Source of the DNA: Smallanthus sonchifolius
Lineage: Eukaryota > Streptophyta > Magnoliopsida > Asterales > Asteraceae
Assembly (NCBI GenBank): GCA_023525975.1
Contig: CM042035.1
Span: forward strand, 32,083,001-32,147,000
Length of the DNA stretch: 64,000 nt
Direction: 5' to 3'
Part shown: positions 55,936 to 64,000 of the stretch, piece by piece
How the letters are laid out: each line of letters starts with the position of its first letter
Position numbering within the stretch: the first letter of the stretch is position 1
Program-made: the position numbers and the translations under genes
Notes under the pieces: model-generated
What the model saw: only the letters and a program-made list of their open reading frames with translations
What the model was told of the DNA's origin: nothing
Databases searched by the model: none

Positions 55936-58537
55936 ATGTATTACCAATGAATTTGAATACTAATCCGATCTATTAACCCCATTTGTAAGCTTGCAAGGAA
56001 TACAAAATAGTATGTAATGTACGAGACCGTAACCAAACCCCGACCTTTTGTGCCTCCCCCTCGCCTTTTTGCGAGTAAGACAATATGCGGTCATTCGGCC
56101 CTTTTGACCCCTGGTTAGCGCGACTAACCATGACCGGAGGCGTCAACCCCAATAGTACTATCCATATAATCCCGGGCTAAAATAGCTAATGGTTACTAAC
56201 TTATTCAGAGGACTTTAAGCGCTTTACTTTTCCCTCAATACACACATACGGTCAGATCATTAGTTCAATTCATTTACACACAAAAGTCTTTTACAAGTAT
56301 GTTTCCACTCCAAATCATTTGAAAAACTTAGAAAAAGGGGAATTAGTGAAACTCACAAGGAGTTAGACCTGAATGTTCATGATGTCAAACTTGTAAGCAA
56401 ATGTAATTCATGTTTTCAAACATAACAAGTAAGTATGTTTCTCCCCCCGATGTTTACAAAACATTAAAAAGTTAAAAGAGGGCCGTGAACTCACCTTGTG
56501 TTCGATGAAATCCTAGCAAACAAACTTGTGCTAGTTCTTGTCTATCCGTACCCTAATCACACAAGGGTACTAATGTGTTAAAACTACCCGTCTTATATCC
56601 GACTTAACAAATCCCGTTAAGTACGCCTTTGTTTAGTAAAAATAATAGTGTTTTTATTTACGACTCGTTGGTGATTATTATTCCAGTCTAGACGCTTACA
56701 TATTTTCCGAGAAAATAATATGTTTCCCTATTGGTGACTTATTAAGTGTGCCAAAAATAAATATTATTTTTGTAACTTAAAATATATTCACTTATGTTCC
56801 ACGATGTCACCTGATTATTTATTTTTTTAACCGAATCTCTTCATATGTTCCATGTACATATATCCAATGTTCATATTAGGATACTAATCTTTAATTCTTA
56901 GAACATTTCCATGATTTAACCAAAACCGTACATCATCACATATATATCATAATTTTATCCATAAACCTATACTTTTAGTAACACCTTTCACGTTCATATG
57001 TTGATGATAATCGTTCGTATGTCTTCTTGAATCATAGGACACTACCTTGGGTCTTGCCAGGTAAGTCACACATGATCATATAACTTCACGAACATGTATC
57101 CTTCAACATAACACATGAATGGAATGAAGGGTTTGTGAGGAACACCATCATCCAAGTGTTTATTTTATGTGATAGTATATATATGTAGTTTATATTTGAT
57201 GTGTCCTTGTCTTGTCCATGGTCCTTGTAGTTTGGTATTTTATGTATGAACATGTACGTGTATTAAATATATGTACTCAAACATGACTTATGAAGAAATA
57301 ACGCCAAAACTCATCAAGACTTTTATGTTTTATTTCGTCCTTGAAAACTCAGATTTTTAGGCGTACTTCGAATAGACTTTTAGATGGTTTTAGAAGACCA
57401 AATGAATTGGGGTTTTCTTCTAAAATCAAGTTTATTGAAACCAGATGAGATGTGAAAAAGAATTACTACGTTTGGAGTTGTGTAGGTACCTCAAAACAGA
57501 AAAATAGAAAGAGATATCCAGATTCGACCTGCACTGAGCGGCCTTCTTGCGCCGGCTTTTTGGAGGTCGAATACTCCATGGATTCGAGTGATTCCACTTG
57601 GGTTCTTCCTTCTTAACATGGAGCTTCATTCTAGAAGAAAAATGGACCGATTTGGCCAAGTAACGAAGGAGATATGGTCTTGTAAAGTTGGCCCAAAAAT
57701 CTGCCAGAAATTGAGTGACGGGATTTTTGGGTATTCTTTTGGTTTTTGCTCTTGGATTTGAAAGATGTAAAGTGGTTGTGTGTGTGCATGTGTCGATATA
57801 TATAGGGTGAAAGGGGGATGGAGCTTGAGTGTTAAACTTGCTCTAATAATTATAATCATGACTTGGATATGATGGATTTGACCTTTGCTTGCTCATTTGG
57901 TTGATGAAGCATGGCCTTATGACATTCATAATGATGGAGTAGTTGGTTTGGTAAATGGGTGGGGCCCCTTGGGTGGTTCTCAGTCGAAGGGTGCACAAGG
58001 GGGGTGAGTTTGGGTCTTGTTCCATCATTTAACTAAGTCTATGTATTAGTCAAGCTATTTTTAGGTAGTATATACCCGGTAGATGTTCCCGTGATCTAAT
58101 ACTTGGTGTAAAACCTTTAAACGATTCATTACTTATAAGTTTTTGGATGGTTTTGACTAGTTTCCATAAACTACTAGTTAACCTGTTATAGTTACCACTT
58201 TAACTATATAACACATAAAATAACATAAAGACACGTAACACTTATTTATGTGTCAACTTTTTATAAAAGTTAGTCACCAATATTTGTTTCTTTATTTTAA
58301 GGTGTGTCTCTAGACTTTACTGGAATAAAATCCTTTTTAATCACCAACGACCGTATCTTGCGGGTTATGACTGTTTACTATTCTAGTAACTCTTGAAAAT
58401 TACTAAAATATGGCACGTGTTCCTTTGCTAGACTTTTGACAATATCATGTCAAAGATAATACTCCTAACAAATATAAAATACGAACGTGCCATTATGAAT
58501 ATGGATAATGACCTGAAATACTGGGTGTTACATTGCG

Positions 58538-58679
58538 TGTTGATTCATAGTGTGGTTAGCCGGTTATCTTCACCAACACTGTTTCCATCATCTGTTTCAC
58601 CACCATACACACAGTTTCCGCCTGTGTGTGTGTGTGTAATCGATCAAATCAGTGATTTCAAGTTAAATCTGGACCTACA
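58538..58679 (+). repeat. Sirevirus C 3' LTR, right part
   Basis: Continues the LTR after S (TGTTGATTCATAGTG...) to GGACCTACA, followed by the ATATA duplication. Confidence 0.92.
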
Positions 58680-59081
58680 ATATATGTAACCTAATGCAAA
58701 TTGGGTGGAAACGGGTCAAATGGTTGAATGGGTGAAAACGAGTAGATTATACTTGTTAGATATGCTTATCTTCATTACTAATGGTTGTTACATGTTGTGT
58801 TATGTAGGAAGAGCTCTGATGTAGTCAAAGTCAAGTCTATGGCGTTTGGCAGATTCTCACATGCATATTTGATGATTTTGGGGGTTTAAATGGAAATCCT
58901 TTAAAAGGATGAAAATGATACTTGAAATTGTGTTTTGGTATACATATATGGTGTTTGAATGTTTTTAACCAAAACCCAAATGCTTGAAATGTTTTTGTGT
59001 CATGTTGGTGAAATTGTTGGAATTTGGCTAAGTATTGAAACTGGGAGAAAAAGTAAACTTTCTGTTTACTTGGCAAGTTCA

Positions 59082-59208
59082 CGCCACGCGAAGAATAGGA
59101 AGGAGTTCTTCGCGCCACGCGAAGAACCAGGGATTTCGGCCTGGCAATTTTGAGCCTCTTCGCGGTACGCGAAGATGGCTGTCCGGTCTTTCGCGAAACG
59201 CGAAGGAT
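59082..59208 (+). repeat. CTTCGCG/CGCGAAG palindromes in D
   Basis: 59105-59127 is GTTCTTCGCG, loop CCA, CGCGAAGAAC: a perfect 10-bp stem. 59157-59175 is TCTTCGCG, GTA, CGCGAAGA. A third weaker one lies at about 59190-59208, and a half site at about 59082. Confidence 0.85.
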
Positions 59209-59298
59209 AAAAAAAATATATATATTTCTTGGGATAAATGCTTCCACGTGTGTAAATGTTATTATAACCGGTGTTTAATTTAAGGGTGTTACACGTTA

Positions 59299-59534
59299 TG
59301 CCAAGATGCAGTATAGGGATGGTTTAAAACCTGAAAGGCAAGGCATGAGGGTAATGGCGATTGGCCACCGTCATTAACTAATTGCACTACTCGGATTGTT
59401 TTAAATGATACCTAAGTATTGCTCTGTTTGTTATTATTTTCAATAACTGATAGCACTAGAAGCAAATTGCTGCTAATGCTGGTGGTAGGGGGTGTCGTGA
59501 GAACGCTTAGGACGACAATGCTAATCATGAGGAG
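59299..59534 (+). other. E leader, continued after D
   Basis: Non-coding lead-in to gag. Together with 38737-38907 it makes a leader of about 400 bases, as in T1 (7791-8102). Confidence 0.6.
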
Positions 59535-60595
59535 GTGTCAGTTCATATGGAACTGTCAGTGCGTGCGGAACCTTCGGTGCATTCTGAGCACAATGAAGGA
59601 TTCCAGTTCGAACCAGAGGTTCGTGAAACAGTTAAGAAGGAAGTGGCTGAGATGATCCATGAGTATCTGCCTGATATCGTGATGGAAGCGTTCGAGGAGC
59701 TAGATACGAGAGTCCTAGTGGAGGTGGAGAAGAAGAAGAGGTCAGCTAGAACCGGTGGCAACTGTGACTACGGGCACTTCAAGAAGTACGATCCACCTAG
59801 ATTCGATGGGTTGAAGCATGCAGTGGCCACGTACCAGTGTCTTACTGATATGGAGTCCACCATCTCTATCAGTGAGTGCAAGCCGGAGCAGATAGTTAAG
59901 TTCGTTTCTCACTCTTTCTCTGTTGAGGCTTTGCACTGGTGCAACTCGGTGAAAAAGAGAAAGACTACTCAGGTGTTGGAAGCTTTGACTTGGGAAGATC
60001 TGAAGGGTTTGGTTAGGAAGAAGTTCTGTGCTCTGGGAGAGCTGGAAAGGGTAGAGAGAGTTTATGACTCTCAAGGCGGGTAAATCGACTCATCGTGAGT
60101 ACACGTCGAAGTTCATAGAGATGGCACGTCTGGTGCCGCATTTAGCTGGAAATGATGAGCGATGGATAAAGCTTTATGTAGCCGGTCTACTGGATCGTGT
60201 TAGGCATTTAGTCAAGGCTCAGCAACCTTCGAGTTTTGACGATGCGGTGGAGCTTAGTGGGACTCAATATGATGATGTCATGGGAGTTGAGGTGCAAGAC
60301 TGGAAGATAAGAAGTGGACTGTACCCCTCAAGAGGTTCGGTAAAGATTTGAAGGTTCCGTTGGTGAAAAAGGCTAGGACCTATGGTCTGGATTCATGTCG
60401 CAAGTGTGGTAAGATGCACTCGGGTGAGTGCAGGGCTGATGTGGGTTCCTGTTATAGGTGCGGTAAAGCGGGACATTTTGCTAGAGACTGCCCCCGCAGT
60501 CCTAAGTGTTACTAGTGTGGGGGTTTTGGCCATCTGGCGAAAGAGTGTAAGGCAGGACATTGTGTGGGATCAAGCAAGAAAGCAGTCCCAGTAAA
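59535..60595 (+). pseudogene. E gag (broken)
   Basis: Frame 59535-60083 carries FQFEPEVRETVKKEV and the capsid text YDPPRFDG, ALHWCNSVKK and LVRKKFC. A frameshift near 60065 leads to 60064-60351 (HREYTSKFIEMARLVPHLAG, DAVELSGTQYDD). A further shift leads to three zinc knuckles at 60391-60555: CRKCGKMHSGEC, CYRCGKAGHFARDC, and CY-stop-CGGFGHLAKEC, where TAG replaces an expected CAG. The order and text parallel T1 gag. Confidence 0.85.
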
Positions 60596-61158
60596 GAAAG
60601 AAGATGAAAAGTCTAAGGCTAAAGCTAGAGCTTTCACCATGACTGCAGCTGAAGCCAAGACTAACCCTGATGTTGTTTTAGGTACTTTTCTTATTAATAG
60701 CGTACCAGATTCAGCTTAATTTGATTCGGGGGCAAGTAAGAGCTTCGTAGCCGCATCTTTTTGCAAGAGTTTGTGTAGGACGGCTAGGATGATTGAAAAT
60801 CCGTTTAGTGTTGAGACCGCAGTGGGATCACCCACCAGAGTCATTGAAGCATTAGACGACTATTTTATTGATCTAGAGGGTCATAGGTTCCCTGTTAGAC
60901 TTTTTATTATTGCTCTAGGAGGTTTTGATGTGGTGTCGGGAATGGATTGGTTAGCCGCGTTCAATGCGGACATTGTTTGCCGACAGAAAATAATAAGGTT
61001 GGAATCCTTAGAAGGAACGGTAGTGATAGTGTATGGTGACAGAGTGAGCTCTCTACCGAGAGTTATCTCTATGATGAAGGCGGTGAAGTCGTTGAGACGT
61101 GGGTGCGGGGCATACTTAGCTTATGTCACCAATACTGAAGCGAAAAGCATGGACTTAT
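60596..61158 (+). pseudogene. E aspartic protease domain
   Basis: The catalytic DSGASKSF at about 60724 is intact, but a TAA stands two codons upstream. Then come [30 protein letters not shown] and MDWLAAFNADIV, with Ser for Leu in VVSGMDWL. This copy keeps the protease-RT junction (FADVFPDELTGIPPEREIEF) that T1 has lost. Confidence 0.85.
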
Positions 61159-62500
61159 CAGAGGTTCCAGTGGTGCAGGAGTTTGCGGATGTCTTCCCTG
61201 ATGAATTGACGGGAATACCACCGGAAAGGGAGATCGAATTCCAGATTGATCTACCGCCAGGAGCTCAGCCGATTGCTAAAGCTCCGTATCGATTGGCACC
61301 GACAGATATGAAGGAGCTCATGGAGCAACTTCAGGATTTGTTAGACAAGGGGTTTATAAGACCAAGTATCTCACCATGGGGTGCACCGGTCTTGTTTGTA
61401 AAGTAGAAGGATGGTAGCATGCGTATGTACATCGACTACCGGGAGCTCAATAAGTTGACGGTTAAGAACAAGTATCCGTTACCGCGTATCGACGACTTGT
61501 TCGATCAACTACAAGGAGCAAAGTGGTTTTCACGTATAGATCTGAGGTCGGGATATCACCAGTTGAAGGTTAGGGAAGAAGACATTCCGAAGATGGCATT
61601 TAGGACACGTTATGGACATTATGAGTTCTTGGTTATGTCATTTGGATTGATGAATGCTCTGGCAGCATTCATGGACTTAATGAACCGCGTGTGCCGTCCA
61701 ATGCTGGATAGATCGGTGATTGTGTTTATCGATGGTATTCTAATCTACTCTAAGAGTGAGGAGGAGCATGGAGATCATCTACGAGAAGTGTTAGAGACGT
61801 TGAGACGAGAAAAGCTTTACGCTAAATTCTCGAAGTGTGTGTTTTGGCTACGGGAAGTGTAGTTTCTAGGGCATGTCATTAACCCATAAGGGATTATGGT
61901 GGATCCCGCAAATATTGAAGCGGTAGTAAAGTGGAACGCTCCTAAGACTCCAACGGAGGTGCGTAGCTTCTTAGGGTTAGCCGGTTATTACAGGAAGTTC
62001 ATCAAGGACTTCTCCAAGCTGGCAACACCTTTAACTAAATTGACTCGAAAAAGAGTGAAGTTTGCTTGGGGAGCGGATCATTTCAAGAGTTAAAGAAGCG
62101 ATTGACGGAAGCACCAGTGTTAACATTACCAGAATGGACAGTCGGCTTAGTGGTGTATTCGGACGCGTCTTATTTGGGGTTAGGTTACGTGTTAATGCAA
62201 CGAGGGAAAGTAATAGCGTATACATCAAGACAATTGAAGATGCATGAGGTGAATTACCCTACCCATGATTTAGAGTTTGCGGCGGTGGTGTTTGCACTCA
62301 AGTTGTGGGGACACTACTTGTACGGAATCAAGTGCACGATCTACACGGATCATTAGAGCTTGAAGTACTTCTTCGAGCAAAAGAAGTTGAACATGAGGCA
62401 GAGAAGGTGGCTAGAGCTAATCAAGGACTACGACTGTGAAATCCTTTACCATCCGGGTAAGGCAAATGTGGTTGCCGACGCGCTAAGCCGTAAGGGGGAG
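61159..62500 (+). pseudogene. E reverse transcriptase and RNase H
   Basis: RT text runs from PGAQPIAKAPYRLAP through [32 protein letters not shown] and [10 protein letters not shown] to the catalytic block, which here reads [10 protein letters not shown]; the second Asp of FIDD has become Gly. RNase H has [10 protein letters not shown] and [14 protein letters not shown], ending ADALSRK. In-frame stops: TAG at about 61406, TAG at about 61859, TAA at about 61887 and TAG at about 62355. A frameshift lies near 62085. Even if read through, the active-site change would disable RT. Confidence 0.87.
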
Positions 62501-62892
62501 CACACGCCAATTAGAGTTAAAGCGTGTCAATTGGTAGTAACGCCAGATTTCCTGACGTTATTAAAGAATATGCAAATGGAAGCCTTGAGAGATGAAAGGC
62601 TAAAAGAAGAAAGGATTTTTGGACAACGTGATCTGTTGACTGAGAACCGTCAAGGGGTGGGGGTCAAGAATGACCGTATCTGGATACCAAGGTTTAGTGG
62701 ATTTAGAGAGCAGGTACTTGACGAAGCGCACAAGTCAAGGTACTCGATACATCCGGGAATGACAAATATGTATCAGGACATGAAGGGCAACTATTGGTGG
62801 CCGGGAATGAAACATGATGTGATCCAGTATGTGAGCAAGTGTTTGACATGTTTGCAAGTTAAAGCAGAACATCAGAAGCCTTATGGCAAAAT
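62501..62892 (+). pseudogene. E integrase zinc domain, truncated
   Basis: Open from the RNase H end through [23 protein letters not shown] and [18 protein letters not shown], a complete HHCC zinc domain. At 62893 the sequence turns into element F, so the catalytic DDE core and chromodomain are missing in this window. Confidence 0.88.
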
Positions 62893-64000
62893 TGATCGAT
62901 GTCGTTTGGTCGGTCAAAAACAATCCTTAAACACCTTAACTAGTAAGGGTAAGTAGAGTATCGTATCCATGAGGAGTATTTGGATATTCAAAGACAGAAA
63001 GCAATAACAACTTATTTGGATTTGGGTTTAAAACATTAATGAGAGAGGTAATCCTCTCCGGGGTTCAGGTATGCAAACACAATTCCTTCAAGATAATTAT
63101 CAAGCAATTACATAGACATAATCATACGGTTCAATGGAATTCGGTGATAATGGAAGAACTCGTTGTAAATAAAACTTATTCTCACATAACCATCATAGAT
63201 TAACCAACTATAATCCAACCCCCAAGTTGTCCCCGATGTTAAGAAACATGAGACTATTGAGACTTGAACAACAATTCAAAATCAATCAATGAAGTTTAAA
63301 GCATTCAATCAATAAATGAAATCATATGGCTTAACATGCCAATCAAGATTACAAACCAAAGCTAATCATTCAAGAATTCATAAGTGTTCACAAAACCCTA
63401 GACCCAAAGAGGACTACAAGAGATTTAGCCACTCATACTCATAACAACAATCAAAACTAATGTATTAGGATTTACAATCATGAAAGACTAAGAACAATCG
63501 ACCTAAGGATAGTGGAAATCGCCTTCTTGGAGCTCTAGAACGACTGGAATCGAAGTTCGATCGGGAATAGGGGTTGCCCAGGTGAAAACATGATTTAGGT
63601 TATCTTTTCTGTAAAACCTATCCCTCGCGTATCGCGAACATCTTGGACTAATCCCTCACGTACCTCGAGGGAAAAAAGAGTCGGGCGCGCTTCTTTGTAT
63701 CCCCGCGTACCGCGAAGAGTTCCACCCAGGTCTTCGCGTACCGCGAAGACTATAATTTCCAGCAAACTTTGACTTTTTGACTTTTTGATCCTCGAGCTTC
63801 ATGTCCTACTGCTTCGCTTCCGTTATCCGCTTATCTAGAACATAAAACCTGGGAGGTAGACACAACCACAAGCATGCATAAAACCGCACCAAGATACATA
63901 CTAAAACAACTAAGACGCACACAAAACGACATATAAACTGGGGTTAGTAAACCATACATCACATCCCCATACTTACTCTTTTGCGTCCCGAAAAAGAATT
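62893..64000. mobile_element. F: start of an unclassified LTR-like element
   Basis: Begins TGATCGATGTCG exactly where E breaks off. No coding is found up to the window end. It contains GGTAAGTAGAGTATCGTATCC, a string I associate with plant LTR-type repeats but cannot assign to a clade. Palindromes of the CTTCGCG type lie at 63627-63750. The other end and any duplication are outside the window. Confidence 0.45.
63627..63750. repeat. CTTCGCG/CGCGAAG palindromes in F
   Basis: 63730-63750 is GTCTTCGCG, loop TAC, CGCGAAGAC: a perfect 9-bp stem. Weaker copies: CCTCGCG-TAT-CGCGAAC at about 63627, CCTCACG-TAC-CTCGAGG at about 63654, and CCCGCG-TAC-CGCGAAG at about 63702. It is the same family as in D, where the loop reads GTA. 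Confidence 0.8.

Larger units (their letters stand above)
55071..58532 (-). mobile_element. S: solo LTR of the G1 family (3462 bp)
   Basis: Begins TGTCACAACC and ends GGTGTTACA on the plus strand; TTGCG is duplicated at 55066-55070 and 58533-58537. It aligns with the G1 LTRs (for example 55081-55150 with 21145-21215, and 57400-57600 with 23640-23840), so it is the same family in the same minus orientation. No PPT, primer site or coding is present. It inserted in the 3' LTR of C and later lost its interior by LTR recombination. Confidence 0.88.
40289..58679 (+). mobile_element. C: Sirevirus-like copia retrotransposon with long ORF3, interrupted twice
   Basis: The 5' LTR 40289-40856 and 3' LTR (54647-55070 plus 58538-58679) both read TGTAGAGTC...GGACCTACA, with ATATA on both sides. 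Order: primer site, palindrome-rich leader, gag with two zinc knuckles, protease, integrase, RT, RNase H, about 2 kb of repeats, ORF3, PPT. The copia domain order, long gag and extra ORF after pol are Sirevirus traits. Without its insertions it is about 12.7 kb. Few breaks exist, so it was active not very long ago; it is inactive now. Confidence 0.93.
38908..59293 (+). mobile_element. D: solo LTR (about 1985 bp) split by the Sirevirus
   Basis: Left part 38908-40288 starts TGTAACGAAC; right part 58685-59293 ends GGTGTTACA. The flanks CTTTA (38903-38907) and CGTTA (59294-59298) match at four of five bases. No internal region or second LTR is present, so it is a solo LTR left by recombination. 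It sits in the leader of E and was itself the target of C, with ATATA duplicated at 40284-40288 and 58680-58684. The TG/CA ends and TGTAAC start suggest a gypsy element. Confidence 0.72.
36744..62892 (+). mobile_element. E: second Tekay/Del-like chromovirus, interrupted and 3'-truncated
   Basis: The 5' LTR (36744-38736), primer site and about 160 bases of leader are followed, after the D insertion, by the rest of the leader (from 59299), gag and pol up to the integrase zinc domain. At 62892 it stops where element F begins. Its LTR start (TGTAACATCCCGG), LTR block AGCGTAGCTGACTTTTA and protein text match T1, but the two are clearly different copies. Many stops make it inactive. Whether its 3' part lies beyond F is outside the window. 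Confidence 0.85.

Noticed and set aside
55071..58532. A plus-strand element starting TGTCAC
   Set aside because: In the related G1 the primer site and PPT fix the opposite orientation, so S is read as a minus-strand solo LTR.

Overview
The window is plant nuclear DNA made almost entirely of nested transposable elements. One ordinary host gene was found. Evidence for a plant: spliced GT-AG introns in a Rab-GAP gene, Ty1/copia and Ty3/gypsy LTR retrotransposons with initiator-tRNA-Met primer sites (TGGTATCAGAGC), an RTE-type LINE, a tRNA-derived SINE and MITEs. The Sirevirus with a long third ORF resembles elements I know from Asteraceae (lettuce, Tanacetum, chicory), so Asteraceae is my best guess. 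This is inference; nothing in the window proves it.

Layout. 1-4721: relic of a non-coding copia element with a PPT and LTR start at 3249. 4722-24333: a minus-strand gypsy-type element (called G1) with LTRs of about 3.5 kb and no surviving coding. Its 3' LTR is split by a complete Tekay-like chromovirus (T1, 5901-14819, target duplication ACCGG). 24334-26566: an unclassified insertion, a SINE (9-bp target duplication) and a hAT-like MITE. 26567-30090: a small copia element with gag only (TR-GAG type) plus an unexpected coiled-coil ORF. 30415-31246: a 5'-truncated RTE LINE inserted in the 3' UTR of the next gene. 31284-35461: a five-exon TBC-domain Rab-GAP gene on the minus strand, apparently intact. 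36744-62892: a second chromovirus (E). Its leader holds a solo LTR (D, 38908-59293), D holds a Sirevirus (C, 40289-58679), and C holds two more insertions: a 2.2-kb non-autonomous element (N, 51467-53651) in ORF3 and a 3.46-kb solo LTR (S, 55071-58532) in its 3' LTR. 62893-64000: start of a further LTR-like element (F).

Nesting gives the order of events: E, then D, then C, then N and S; and G1 before T1. Boundaries were placed by TG...CA ends, target duplications and comparison of copies within the window. All large elements except N carry stops or frameshifts or lack coding; N has no coding but its LTRs are about 98% alike.

The most interesting signal is in non-coding DNA. Several unrelated LTRs carry arrays of short near-perfect palindromes or stem-loops, each family with its own sequence: GCGTACTT/AAGTACGC in T1, ATCGAAACTA/TAGTTTCGAT in C and N, CTTCGCG/CGCGAAG in D and F, and TTATGGT/ACCATAA in D with paired substitutions. 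In C and N the palindromes sit just upstream of the LTR TATA box. N also shares C's PPT, primer site and LTR terminus, which suggests that N is a parasite of Sirevirus machinery that landed inside a Sirevirus.
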